Assembly: GCF_900184935.1 (NCBI RefSeq)
Contig: NZ_FXYE01000002.1
Span: 558,001-622,000, forward strand
Source of the DNA: Actibacterium lipolyticum
GTDB lineage: Bacteria > Pseudomonadota > Alphaproteobacteria > Rhodobacterales > Rhodobacteraceae
Direction of reading: 5' to 3'
DNA: 64,000 nucleotides
Below are positions 25,309 through 34,419 of the stretch, in pieces; positions within the stretch are counted from its first letter, which is position 1, and every line of letters begins with the position of its first letter. A model generated the notes under the pieces. The model did no database searches. It saw only the letters and a program-made list of their open reading frames with translations, and had not been told where the DNA came from. The translations under genes were made by a program, and so were the position numbers.

Positions 25309-26931
25309 GTGCGAGCTTTCTATTTCAGACACCTCACGACTGAAACCATCGGAGCCTGGCTGTCCGTTCTCGCCTCCCTCATCTGGCTTGGTGCCGCTGC
25401 TGTCATCGCCTGGGTGTTCGACCGACTCCTCGCGACCGAACACGTGTCGGCATATCAGGCGGGCATCCTGTTGCTTGGCCTGTGGGCTCTTCGCGGCATT
25501 GTGGACGTCGGGGCGCAACATCTGCTGTCAAAGGCCGCTGATGCGCAGATTGCAGCATTGCGCCACGAGATCGTGACGACAGAGGCCCGTTCGGGGACGG
25601 AATCCGGCCACGGAGGGGCCGGTGCCCTTGCCGCGCTTGTCACGGAAAAGCTCGAAGCGCTCCGCCCTGCTCTCCTTCGCTATCAGCCAGCGCGGCTGCG
25701 GGTGATGGTCCTGCCGTTGGTGATCCTGTGCATTGCGGCATGGCACAGCTGGGCAGTCGCGCTCGTACTGCTTCTTGCAGGCCCGCTGATCCCGCTATTC
25801 ATGGCACTGGTGGGCTGGGCGGCCAAGGATGCAAGTGCGCGGCAGATGCAGGAAGTCGGTCAGTTGAGTGACATGCTTGTAGACCGGCTTGCGGCTCTGT
25901 CCGATCTCAAGCTGATCGGCGCCGGGCCGACGACCGTCGAGACTTTCGCCTCCGCCAGCGAGGATCTGCGTCACCGCACCATGGCCGTATTGCGCATCGC
26001 TTTTCTGTCATCGACCGTCCTGGAACTGTTTTCCGCCCTCGGCGTGGCCATGGTAGCGATCTGGGTCGGGTTCTCTTTGTTGGGGGAACTTGGCTGGGGC
26101 GGTTGGGGCACGCCGCTATCCCCGGGAATCGGGATGTACCTGCTGCTGCTCGCGCCCGAGTATTTTCAGCCTTTGCGCGATCTGGCCGCGGCGTGGCACG
26201 ATCGGGCCGCGGCCGACGCGGTGAGAGACGAAGTCACAGCGTGGCGCAGCGAAACACGTACTCAGCGCATCGGAAGCGGCGCAAACGCATTGCCCGCAAC
26301 CATAACCCCAACGCTCGAGATTCGGGGCCTGTGCCATCGCGGCGTCAACTATCCGGACTTCCGCTTGGACCTGGGCGACACCATCGCCATCGAAGGCCCA
26401 AGCGGGGCGGGAAAGACGACGCTCTTGCGATTGATCGCGGGACTGGAACGCCCTGACAATGGTGCGATCCTCCTCGATGGCGTCCCGTTGGGCGAAGCGA
26501 ATGCTGACCAATGGCGGGCGGCAATCGGCTGGATGCCGCAGGCGCCACATTTTCTGAACGGATCACTTAGATACAACATCGGCTTCGGCGACCCGGTCAT
26601 GGCGGACACGCTAATCGCTGCGGGTTTGCGCGATGTGATCGACACCTTGCCCCGCGGTGATCTCACACTGTTGGGGGAACGTGGCGCAGGCCTGTCCGGC
26701 GGAGAGGGGCGACGGATAACACTGGCCCGGGCCTTACATGGTGCATCGGGTATCCTCATCGCGGACGAACCGACAGCGGATCTCGACCCAGCAACAGCCC
26801 GTATCGTGGGCGATTGCCTCGTGCGATTTGCGCAGGATGGCGGCACGTTGATCGTCGCGACGCATGACACGCGTCTTGCGGCGCGAATGTCGCAACGCCT
26901 CTCGCTCGTCAAGGTGAGGATGGCGTCATGA
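25309..26931 (+). CDS. cydD: CydD, thiol-exporter half needed for cytochrome bd
   Basis: 540 aa from GTG 25309 (MRAFYFRHLTTETIG), preceded by GGAG at 5 nt. In-frame GTG 25258 and ATG 25288 are alternatives that lack such a site. Six-helix membrane domain, then Walker A EGPSGAGKTT, signature LSGGEGRRI and Walker B ILIADEPTADLD. With CydC it exports cysteine/glutathione to the periplasm and is required for haem loading of bd oxidase. Its stop overlaps the cydC start (ATGA, 26928-26931). Confidence 0.92.
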   Translation: MRAFYFRHLTTETIGAWLSVLASLIWLGAAAVIAWVFDRLLATEHVSAYQAGILLLGLWALRGIVDVGAQHLLSKAADAQIAALRHEIVTTEARSGTESGHGGAGALAALVTEKLEALRPALLRYQPARLRVMVLPLVILCIAAWHSWAVALVLLLAGPLIPLFMALVGWAAKDASARQMQEVGQLSDMLVDRLAALSDLKLIGAGPTTVETFASASEDLRHRTMAVLRIAFLSSTVLELFSALGVAMVAIWVGFSLLGELGWGGWGTPLSPGIGMYLLLLAPEYFQPLRDLAAAWHDRAAADAVRDEVTAWRSETRTQRIGSGANALPATITPTLEIRGLCHRGVNYPDFRLDLGDTIAIEGPSGAGKTTLLRLIAGLERPDNGAILLDGVPLGEANADQWRAAIGWMPQAPHFLNGSLRYNIGFGDPVMADTLIAAGLRDVIDTLPRGDLTLLGERGAGLSGGEGRRITLARALHGASGILIADEPTADLDPATARIVGDCLVRFAQDGGTLIVATHDTRLAARMSQRLSLVKVRMAS

Positions 26932-28589
26932 AGGACTTGGCTTCGATCATCCTCACAATCCTGAACGCGGACCGGCGCGCCTTCGCCCGTGGCTTTGCGC
27001 TCGCGGTCACGGTCCTGGCCATGGGGGTGGCATTGCTGGGACTGTCAGGGTGGTTCATCGTCGCTTCGGCGGCGGCGGGGATGGCTGGAATGGGCATTCT
27101 GTTCAACGTCTTCGCGCCGTCCGCCATGGTGCGCTTCCTGGCACTCGGGCGCACGGCAGCGCGTTACGGTGAACGCGTTCTGACCCATGACGCCACGCTG
27201 CGAGCGGTGTCCGATTTGCGCGTGTCCCTGCTCAGAGGCCTGTTGACCAAGCCGCACCGCGCACTGGAACGCCTGCGGGCGAACTCGGAGTTGAACAGAA
27301 TCACGGCGGACACGGAGGCACTGGATGGCGTGCTGCTGCGGTTGGTCATTCCAGCGGCTGCCGGTGGCGTCACGATCATGGCTGTTGCAGTGACACTATG
27401 GATCCTCGTCCACCCATCGGTCGCCCTGATCATCGGCGGGGGTTACCTCGTCTTGCCGACAGCCATTTTCTTCATCGGTCAGCGTATCGCGAAGTCACCC
27501 GCGCGCCTGTCCGAGGCCGCCCTTCAGGCGGGCCGAAGCCGCATGATCGACCTTGTTTCTGGCCGGGACGACCTGAGCGTCTTTGGCCAGTTACTGCCCG
27601 TGGCAGATCAGACGATTGATGCCTTTAACCGCGGATCCATGGCGAGGGAGCGCTTGGAGAGTATCGAGCGTCGCACGGGGCTGGCGCTGGACATGGTCAC
27701 GGCGATTGTGACGACGGGCTGTCTCGTTGTGGGGGTCGACCTCGTGCAGGCCGGTGAAATCAACCCTGCAACGGCCGCCATCGGGGTCTTCGCGTCTCTT
27801 GCGCTGGCAGAGGCCGTGGCGCCCGTGAGGCGCGCATTGTCTGAGATCGGGCGCATGACGCAGGCGGCCCGGCGCGTGCGACCGACCCTGGACGAGGCTC
27901 AAGGAAATCCTGACTTGCCCATAGTGCCGGCCAACGGCAATCGATTGCAGATGGAGGCCGTGACCCTTGAAATCGCGGGCAGACCTTTGTTTGCGCCGGT
28001 GACTCTGGACCTGGGACCTGGCGAGACGGTCGTGCTCGAAGGTGCCAGCGGCAGCGGCAAAAGCACCGTGCTGCTTCTTGCCATCGGGGCATTTTCACCG
28101 ACGAAAGGCCAAGTGCGCTACGCTGGACGCGACCCGGCAAAGCTGCCGGTGTCAACGGTGACGGAAGAGGCCGTTCTTGTGCCGCAACGCCACGCCCTGA
28201 TCGCGGACACTGTCGCCGCGAACTTGCGGCTCGCCGCACCCGGTGCAAGTGACGAAACGCTCTGGCGGGCGCTGGATGCCGTTTGCCTTTCCGAGACTCT
28301 GCGCGACCGCGGTGGACTTCAGCTTCGCCTTGGTCCGCGCGGCGCGGGTCTTTCAGGGGGCGAGGCGCGTCGGCTTGTTCTTGCACGGGCGATTCTGCGC
28401 GATCCCGCGCTGATGCTTCTGGATGAACCGACCGAGGGGCTGGACGATACCGCGGCGCGACAAGTGATGACCGGGCTGCGCAAGGCCTGTCCGCAAGCAG
28501 CATTCCTCATCGCAGCGCACCGAAGCGCGGAAAAAGAGCACGCGGACCACATCGTCCGCATCTCCACTTCCAGAGCAACAAAGCGCTGA
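26928..28589 (+). CDS. cydC: CydC, partner of CydD
   Basis: 553 aa. The membrane domain starts AFARGFALAVTVLAMGV and carries the helix pairs typical of CydC (SGWFIVASAAAGMAG). The ATPase domain has EGASGSGKST, signature LSGGEARRL and LMLLDEPTEGLDD; the switch His is in IAAHR. Heterodimer with CydD in the inner membrane. Start overlaps cydD by 4 bp. A gap of 124 bp with two operator-like dyads separates it from cydA, so cydABX has its own promoter. Confidence 0.93.
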   Translation: MKDLASIILTILNADRRAFARGFALAVTVLAMGVALLGLSGWFIVASAAAGMAGMGILFNVFAPSAMVRFLALGRTAARYGERVLTHDATLRAVSDLRVSLLRGLLTKPHRALERLRANSELNRITADTEALDGVLLRLVIPAAAGGVTIMAVAVTLWILVHPSVALIIGGGYLVLPTAIFFIGQRIAKSPARLSEAALQAGRSRMIDLVSGRDDLSVFGQLLPVADQTIDAFNRGSMARERLESIERRTGLALDMVTAIVTTGCLVVGVDLVQAGEINPATAAIGVFASLALAEAVAPVRRALSEIGRMTQAARRVRPTLDEAQGNPDLPIVPANGNRLQMEAVTLEIAGRPLFAPVTLDLGPGETVVLEGASGSGKSTVLLLAIGAFSPTKGQVRYAGRDPAKLPVSTVTEEAVLVPQRHALIADTVAANLRLAAPGASDETLWRALDAVCLSETLRDRGGLQLRLGPRGAGLSGGEARRLVLARAILRDPALMLLDEPTEGLDDTAARQVMTGLRKACPQAAFLIAAHRSAEKEHADHIVRISTSRATKR

Positions 28590-28639
28590 TCCCAAAAAAA
28601 TACGCAGCAGAGATGCGAGTTTGATCCAGATCATACTCA

Positions 28640-28659
28640 CATTCCGGATGCGGAATATA
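28640..28659. promoter_or_regulatory. Best operator dyad upstream of cydA
   Basis: CATTCCGGATGCGGAATATA contains the perfect inverted repeat ATTCCG-GATG-CGGAAT (28641-28656). This is the clearest of four related sites placed before cydD and cydA, and the likely target of the divergently encoded Rrf2 regulator. Confidence 0.7.
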
Positions 28660-28674
28660 AATACTGGAAATTTG

Positions 28675-28694
28675 CAATTTAGATGCGGAATTTA
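28675..28694. promoter_or_regulatory. Second operator-like motif upstream of cydA
   Basis: CAATTTAGATGCGGAATTTA matches 15 of 20 positions of the dyad at 28640 and keeps its GATGCGGAAT half. It lies 35 bp downstream of the first and 20 bp before the cydA start. Confidence 0.55.
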
Positions 28695-28713
28695 ACTCGA
28701 AAGGATCACGCTC

Positions 28714-30327
28714 ATGGAGTTCGGACTGGTCGAGCTGTCGCGCCTGCAGTTTGCGATGACGGCCATGTATCACTTTCTTTTCGTGCCACTGACGCTTGGC
28801 CTGTCGATCCTGGTCGCGGTTATGGAAACCGTTTACGTCATGACCAACCGCCCCATCTGGCGGCAGATGACCAAGTTCTGGGGCACGTTGTTCGGCATCA
28901 ACTTTGTCCTGGGTGTCGCGACGGGCATCACCATGGAATTCCAGTTTGGCATGAACTGGTCGTATTACTCGCACTATGTGGGCGACATCTTCGGTGCGCC
29001 GCTGGCGATCGAAGGTTTGATGGCCTTCTTCCTTGAGGCGACCTTTGTCGGGCTGTTCTTCTTTGGCTGGGACAAGCTTTCGAAAGTGCAGCACCTTGTC
29101 GTCGCCTGGCTGGTGGCACTGGGCTCGAACTTCTCGGCGCTGTGGATCTTGATCGCCAATGGCTGGATGCAGAACCCCGTGGGCGCCGAGTTCAATCCCG
29201 ACACAATGCGGATGGAGATGACCTCTTTCTTCGAGGTGGTTTTCAACGAGGTGGCTCAGGCAAAATTCGTTCATACCGCCAGCGCAGGCTATGTCACGGC
29301 ATCGGTCTTCGTTCTGGGCGTATCGGCGCTCTACCTGCTTCAGGACCGGCACAAGGATCTGGCTCGACGGTCCATCGCGGTGGCGGCGTCCTTTGGTCTG
29401 GCTTCGGCGCTGTCGGTGGTCGTGCTGGGCGACGAATCCGGCTATTCCGCCAGCCACACTCAGAAGATGAAGCTCGCCGCGATCGAGGCGATGTGGGAAA
29501 CCGAACCTGCGCCCGCGTCCTTCACCCTTGTCGGTATCCCCGACAAGGAAGCGCGCGAAACGCATTATGCCATCCATATTCCGTGGGCGATGGGCCTGAT
29601 CGGCACCCGCTCCCTAACCGAGGAAATCCCCGGCATCAACGATCTGGTGAGCGAGGCCGAAGAAAAGATTCGCCGTGGGATCATCGCCTATGACGCGCTG
29701 ATGACGATCCGCGAGAACCGTGGTGATGTTCCTGCCGACGCTCGATTCATCTTTGAACAAAACGCCGAAGACCTGGGTTTTGCCTTCCTGTTGAAGCGCT
29801 ATGTCGAAGATCCGCGTGATGCCACCGAAGAGCAGATCGCTCTTGCCGCCGAAGACACCATTCCAGGCGTTTTCCCACTGTTCTGGGCCTTCCGCATCAT
29901 GGTGGCGCTTGGCTTCAGCTTCATCGCGGTGATGGCCTATTTCTTCTATCGCGCGTCTTTCCGGAACATGCAGTTCCCGCGCTGGTCGCTCTATGCCGCC
30001 GTGGCGATCATCCCGACGCCGTGGCTGGCCGCCGAGCTTGGCTGGTTCGTCGCGGAATTCGGCCGCCAGCCATGGACGGTAGACGGCGTATTGCCGACTG
30101 CGCTCTCGGCCTCTCACCTTTCCATAGCGGATCTGCTGATCACTCTGGCGGGCTTCGTGATCTTCTACACGGTGCTCTTCGTCATCGAGATGAGCCTGAT
30201 GGTGAAGTACATCCGCAAAGGACCTTTCCAAGACGTCGAAGAAACCCACGCGTGGCAAGCTCGGCACGAGGCGCGGCTGCGCCAGATGCCGGATGAACCG
30301 ACCGCATCCACAACCCCGGCGGAGTAA
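28714..30327 (+). CDS. cydA: Cytochrome bd ubiquinol oxidase subunit I
   Basis: 537 aa, long-form. It carries haem b558 and the b595/d site and oxidises quinol, reducing O2 to water in the inner membrane. His20 (AMYHFLF) matches the high-spin haem ligand, His187 (KFVHTASAGY) a haem b558 ligand, Glu100 and Glu108 the proton-path acids, and EFGRQPW the conserved sequence near the quinol side. The Q-loop has KMKLAAIEAMWETEP. This is the CydA rather than the cyanide-insensitive CioA type by its Q-loop length, judged by eye. AAGGA precedes the ATG. It starts the cydABX unit on the island. Confidence 0.95.
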   Translation: MEFGLVELSRLQFAMTAMYHFLFVPLTLGLSILVAVMETVYVMTNRPIWRQMTKFWGTLFGINFVLGVATGITMEFQFGMNWSYYSHYVGDIFGAPLAIEGLMAFFLEATFVGLFFFGWDKLSKVQHLVVAWLVALGSNFSALWILIANGWMQNPVGAEFNPDTMRMEMTSFFEVVFNEVAQAKFVHTASAGYVTASVFVLGVSALYLLQDRHKDLARRSIAVAASFGLASALSVVVLGDESGYSASHTQKMKLAAIEAMWETEPAPASFTLVGIPDKEARETHYAIHIPWAMGLIGTRSLTEEIPGINDLVSEAEEKIRRGIIAYDALMTIRENRGDVPADARFIFEQNAEDLGFAFLLKRYVEDPRDATEEQIALAAEDTIPGVFPLFWAFRIMVALGFSFIAVMAYFFYRASFRNMQFPRWSLYAAVAIIPTPWLAAELGWFVAEFGRQPWTVDGVLPTALSASHLSIADLLITLAGFVIFYTVLFVIEMSLMVKYIRKGPFQDVEETHAWQARHEARLRQMPDEPTASTTPAE

Positions 30328-30332
30328 GTGAC

Positions 30333-31496
30333 ATGATCCTGTTTGAGCTGATCGACTACGATACGTTGCGTGTCATCTGGTGGGCGCTGCTGGGCGTGCT
30401 GCTGATCGGATTTGCCCTGACCGACGGGTTCGACATGGGGGTAGGCGCGCTTTTGCCCTTCGTTGCCAAGACCGACGTGGAACGCCGTGTGGTCATCAAC
30501 ACCGTCGGCCCCGTCTGGGAAGGCAACCAGGTCTGGTTCATCCTTGGCGGCGGTGCGATCTTTGCCGCTTGGCCACCCCTTTATGCCGTGTCCTTCAGCG
30601 GCTTCTACCTCGCGATGTTCGTTATCCTCGCTGCCTTCATCGTGCGGCCGGTGGCGTTCAAGTACCGTTCCAAGCGCGACAGCGTCACATGGCGGACCCG
30701 CTGGGATTGGGCGCTGTTTGCCGGTGGCGCGGTGCCGGCCCTGCTGTTTGGTGTTGCCGTGGGCAACGTGCTGCTGGGTGTGCCGTTTCATCTGACCGAA
30801 GACCTGATGCCCATGTACGACGGCAACTTTGCGGTGAAATTCCTTGGCCTGCTGCGCCCCTTCGCACTGCTGGCGGGCGTGGTATCCTTTTCAATGTTGC
30901 TGATGCACGGTGCGGCATGGCTGTCGTTGAAAACCGAAGGCGAAGTGGCCGGGCGCGCCCGTCGTATCGGCATGATCGCTGGGTTGGTGGCCGCCGGGGG
31001 CTATGCGCTGGCAGGGTTTTGGTTGGCTGTTGGTATCGACGGCTTTGCCCTGACGAATGACGTCGTGCCCAACGGTCCGTCCAACCCGCTCTACTCCGAG
31101 GTCGGCCGCGAGGGTTCATGGCTTGCTGCATACGCTGCGCGGCCCTGGATCACCGTGGCCCCGCTTATGGGTTTCGTCGGCATCGCACTCGCGATGCGAG
31201 GCCTTCAGGCGGGGCGCGAAGTCTCGACGCTGCTGTGGTCCAAGCTCGCTATCACCGGCATCATATCGTCGGTCGGTCTGACCATGTTCCCCTTCATCCT
31301 GCCGTCGACCGTCGACCCCAACAGCTCACTAACCGTCTGGGACGCATCCAGTTCGCACCAGACTCTGTTTATCATGCTCGTCTGTGCGGCGATCTTCATG
31401 CCGCTGATCCTCGCCTACACCGCGTGGGTCTACAAGGTGCTCTGGGGCAAGGTCACCGAGGCAGACGTCACCAAAAACGCCGACACACTTTATTGA
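30333..31496 (+). CDS. cydB: Cytochrome bd ubiquinol oxidase subunit II
   Basis: 387 aa, eight or nine hydrophobic helices. The start MILFELIDYDTLRVIWWALLGVLLIGFALTDGFDMGVG contains the invariant GFDMG. It pairs with CydA as the structural half without haem. It starts 5 bp after cydA stops and ends 11 bp before cydX. Confidence 0.95.
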   Translation: MILFELIDYDTLRVIWWALLGVLLIGFALTDGFDMGVGALLPFVAKTDVERRVVINTVGPVWEGNQVWFILGGGAIFAAWPPLYAVSFSGFYLAMFVILAAFIVRPVAFKYRSKRDSVTWRTRWDWALFAGGAVPALLFGVAVGNVLLGVPFHLTEDLMPMYDGNFAVKFLGLLRPFALLAGVVSFSMLLMHGAAWLSLKTEGEVAGRARRIGMIAGLVAAGGYALAGFWLAVGIDGFALTNDVVPNGPSNPLYSEVGREGSWLAAYAARPWITVAPLMGFVGIALAMRGLQAGREVSTLLWSKLAITGIISSVGLTMFPFILPSTVDPNSSLTVWDASSSHQTLFIMLVCAAIFMPLILAYTAWVYKVLWGKVTEADVTKNADTLY

Positions 31497-31507
31497 GGAC
31501 ATACGCG

Positions 31508-31645
31508 ATGTGGTATTTTGCCTGGCTTCTTGGCCTCCCGCTGGCCGCCCTTTTCGCCGTCTTGAACGCGATGTGGTTGGAACTGCGCACCGACGCCTGC
31601 TTTTCCGAAGAGGGCGACTGCCCGGTGGGCGAACACAAGCACTGA
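31508..31645 (+). CDS. cydX: CydX-type small subunit of cytochrome bd oxidase
   Basis: 45 aa, MWYFAWLLGLPLAALFAV..., from ATG 31508 with GAGGA upstream. One transmembrane helix preceded by the MWYFAW start is diagnostic of CydX/YbgT, which stabilises the oxidase haems. The tail is unusual: after the helix it reads TDACFSEEGDCPVGEHKH, with two cysteines and two histidines, longer than the short acidic tail of E. coli CydX. Its position right after cydB supports the call. Confidence 0.88.
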   Translation: MWYFAWLLGLPLAALFAVLNAMWLELRTDACFSEEGDCPVGEHKH

Positions 31646-31722
31646 CCGTTCCTTCCGATCTTCCTCGCGCTGCTGATCGCTATCGGCCGCACCGCAGGAA
31701 ACCGAAACGATAGGAGAAGAAA

Positions 31723-33033
31723 ATGACCAACCCAATTGCCACGCGGCGACAGTTTCTCGGGCTGGCGGCAGGTGGCGCTGCGGCTGCGACCTTGGCAGAT
31801 ACGCGACGGGCGCAGGCCCAAACGCCTACCTCGGCGCGCATCGTGATCATTGGCGCAGGCGCTGGCGGTACAGCTTTGGCCAATCGCCTGGTGCGACGGC
31901 TGGCCGGCGCACAGATCACGCTGCTGGACCCGCGCGTCGAGCATCTCTATCAGCCGGGCCTGACCTTGGTGGCGACCGGCCTCAAACCCGCCAAATACGT
32001 CACAAGCAAGACAACCGACTGGCTGCCCGACGGCGTCACGCTGATCCCGGAGAAAGCCGCTGCCATCGATCCGGTTGCCAAGAAAGTGTCCACGGACAGC
32101 GGACAAATGCTCGACTATGACTTCCTCGTGGTCGCGCCCGGCCTGATCCTCGATCACGACGCCATCGAAGGCTTCTCGCTCGACATGGTCGGCGAGAATG
32201 GCATCGGAGCACTTTATGCCGGACCGGATTATGCTGCCCGGACTTGGCAGGCCGCTTCGAAATTCACCGAGGAAGGCGGCTTTGGCCTGTTCACCCGCCC
32301 CGAAACGGAAATGAAATGCGCAGGCGCCCCGCTGAAGCATACCTTCCTGATCGACGACATCGCCAAGAAAGCGGGCAATGGCAGCAAGATCGACGTGAAC
32401 TACGCCGCGCCACAATCTGCGCTGTTCGGCGTGCCCATCGTGGCCGAGAAAGTCCGGATGCTGTTCAAGGATCGCGGCATCACCAGCCACTATCAGCATA
32501 CGCTGAAAGCCATCGAAGCGGGCGCCAAGCGCGCCACCTTCCAGACGCCCGAGGGCGCTGTCGAGATTGACTACGATTATATTCACGTTATCCCCCCGCA
32601 GCGCGCACCCGATGTAATCCGCCAGTCGGGCCTGAGCTGGGCCGACAAATGGACAGACCAAGGCTGGGTCGAATGCGACATGGCAACCCTGCGACACCTG
32701 CGCTTTCCAGAGATCTGGGCTCTTGGCGATGTTGCCGGCGTGCCAAAAGGAAAGACGGCGGCCAGCGTCAAATGGCAGGTGCCTGTCGTTGAAGATGGTC
32801 TCGTTTCCGCCATCGAGGGCAAGGAACCGACCGAGACCTATAACGGCTATACGTCATGCCCGATGATCACCCAGGTCGGTCGCGCCATGCTGGTGGAATT
32901 TGACTACAACAACGACCTCGTGCCCTCATTCCCGGGGATCATCGCGCCCCTGGAAGAGCTCTGGATCAGCTGGCTGATGAAGGAAGTCGCCCTGAAAGCC
33001 ACATACAACGCCATGCTGCGCGGACGCGCCTAA
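31723..33033 (+). CDS. Tat-exported sulfide:quinone oxidoreductase-like flavoprotein
   Basis: 436 aa. A twin-arginine signal TRRQFLGLAAGGAAAA (residues 7-22) precedes the FAD-binding IVIIGAGAGGTALANRL. Two conserved cysteines are visible: Cys199 in EMKCAGAPLKHTF and Cys379 in YTSCPMIT, matching the pair that forms the persulfide/trisulfide centre in SQR. The C-terminal part has LEELWISWLMKEV, an amphipathic membrane-binding segment. It would oxidise sulfide and feed electrons to quinone. SQRs are usually reached from the periplasmic face but often lack a signal, so the Tat signal is notable; flavocytochrome c sulfide dehydrogenase (FCSD) flavoprotein is an alternative. AGGAG precedes the ATG. 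Downstream of cydX and probably in its operon. Confidence 0.85.
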   Translation: MTNPIATRRQFLGLAAGGAAAATLADTRRAQAQTPTSARIVIIGAGAGGTALANRLVRRLAGAQITLLDPRVEHLYQPGLTLVATGLKPAKYVTSKTTDWLPDGVTLIPEKAAAIDPVAKKVSTDSGQMLDYDFLVVAPGLILDHDAIEGFSLDMVGENGIGALYAGPDYAARTWQAASKFTEEGGFGLFTRPETEMKCAGAPLKHTFLIDDIAKKAGNGSKIDVNYAAPQSALFGVPIVAEKVRMLFKDRGITSHYQHTLKAIEAGAKRATFQTPEGAVEIDYDYIHVIPPQRAPDVIRQSGLSWADKWTDQGWVECDMATLRHLRFPEIWALGDVAGVPKGKTAASVKWQVPVVEDGLVSAIEGKEPTETYNGYTSCPMITQVGRAMLVEFDYNNDLVPSFPGIIAPLEELWISWLMKEVALKATYNAMLRGRA

Positions 33034-33045
33034 GGAGAAACGGCC

Positions 33046-33402
33046 ATGAAAGACCTCACGTTTGAAACGCTTATCGCCGTGTTCGAGGAAATCTTCGGGC
33101 GCGGCCTGTTCTGGTTCATGTTCGTGGCGGCTGTCGTCGTCACGATCGCATATCTATACGTGCTGATCCGGGATCGCTCGATCAGTTGGCGCAAGTTTCT
33201 GCTGGCCCAGATCGCCATGCCCATCGGCGCCGTGATCGCCGTGTGGTTCGTTCTCGCGATGACGCACTCCAGGCTTGCCAATATCGGTGGCCCGGTTGAC
33301 TTGATCGTGCTTCTGGGCGTGGCAGCTGGTGGGGCCATCGGCTCGGCCATCCTGGTCTATACCATTCAATCCCTGATCAGAGCTCCTTCGTCAGAGGAGT
33401 AG
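33046..33402 (+). CDS. DUF5368-like small membrane protein
   Basis: 118 aa. Starts MKDLTFETLIAVFEEIFGRG after AAGGAGAAA, 12 bp behind the flavoprotein gene. Three hydrophobic segments (about 20-39, 50-70, 80-105). I recognise the DUF5368 pattern found next to cyd or SQR-like genes. Probably co-transcribed with the SQR-like gene; role unknown. Confidence 0.75.
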   Translation: MKDLTFETLIAVFEEIFGRGLFWFMFVAAVVVTIAYLYVLIRDRSISWRKFLLAQIAMPIGAVIAVWFVLAMTHSRLANIGGPVDLIVLLGVAAGGAIGSAILVYTIQSLIRAPSSEE

Positions 33403-33760
33403 CGCCACCCAATAAGCATCGTGCCGAGACAGGAGCAAGCGGCGCCACTCCGACTGCGTGGCTGCTCATCAAATCACCAGACCTCAAAAGAGCGCGAAGC
33501 AGTTCATGCCAGTTGGCAAAGAAAGTGCTGTATTCGGGTAGGGCAGTGTCCTTTTTCGCGTCGAACTGAAGAGGCTGCGCGACGCTCAGCAAGGAATTTC
33601 ACACCCGCGGTTCTATTCTGATCGTGAAAAGAATGCCCAGCACAACCTGCGCATTGCGGACTTTCGGGAGCCCCGCGGCGAACTTCCGCTTCCCGCCCAA
33701 GGCAAGCAGGTGACATGACAAACCTGGATCTTCGATCTTTGAAAAACTTTCGGCGGTCTA
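33403..33760. other. Gap without recognisable gene (island interior)
   Basis: About 360 bp after the DUF5368-like gene. No start with a ribosome site, no known domain and no hairpin with a T tract was found. It looks like decayed sequence between the cargo operon and the distal hypothetical ORF. Confidence 0.5.
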
Positions 33761-34324
33761 GTGCTCGGTGTTACGGGCCGCAGACACGTCTTTGGAGGCT
33801 CAGGAATACCCGCTGAGCGGCCTAGTCATGGTTTGGCAGGCGACTGGGTGCAGATCGAAGGCGAGAAGGAGCCACACGGGCCAGAGAATCGCCCTCAAGC
33901 CTCGGCCCTCCCTTCCGTGACAGTTACCAAGACTTACAGCAGCGGAGATAGCCGATTTGAATCGGCGCACCATGCGCAATTGCGATCACAGGCCAACACG
34001 GATCAGAAATTTTTAGAACATTTTTCCGAAGGGGGATACACATCAACAGCCGCTGTGCAGTTCCCCCTTGCCCTACCCGAATTGTCAGAGGCATACCACG
34101 TTGGTCTTGAGCGCATAGCAGCGAGCAAAGGCAAGCTAGTTCCTACGATCAAAGCAATTGCCTGCCCTGGGATACGCTGGGCGCTACGTGGCGCTGTGGC
34201 GGGGTTCGTTATCGGCCTTTTAATCCCAAGGGCTGGTGCTTTCATTTCTCTGGAGGTCTGGGCCGTACCGGTCCTATCGGCCTACCTAGGGGCCATGGCA
34301 GGAATTGCCATCGGAACCATGTAA
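33761..34324 (+). CDS. Hypothetical protein with C-terminal membrane segments
   Basis: Open frame of 187 codons from a GTG. The N-terminal half is low-complexity and not convincing. From about residue 95 it looks like a protein: AAVQFPLALPELSEAYHVGLERI, then two glycine-rich hydrophobic segments (WALRGAVAGFVIGLLIPRAGAF and VPVLSAYLGAMAGIAIGTM). There is no internal Met before the last residue, so the true start is uncertain and a 5'-truncated gene is possible. No family recognised. Confidence 0.35.
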   Translation: MLGVTGRRHVFGGSGIPAERPSHGLAGDWVQIEGEKEPHGPENRPQASALPSVTVTKTYSSGDSRFESAHHAQLRSQANTDQKFLEHFSEGGYTSTAAVQFPLALPELSEAYHVGLERIAASKGKLVPTIKAIACPGIRWALRGAVAGFVIGLLIPRAGAFISLEVWAVPVLSAYLGAMAGIAIGTM

Positions 34325-34419
34325 CGCGTTGTTTGTTGGGTCTACTCGAACTAAGTGGGCGGTCGCAGAAAAACGCAGGTATTCAATCCCGGTATCTATC
34401 TGTTTTCCAATCATAAATC

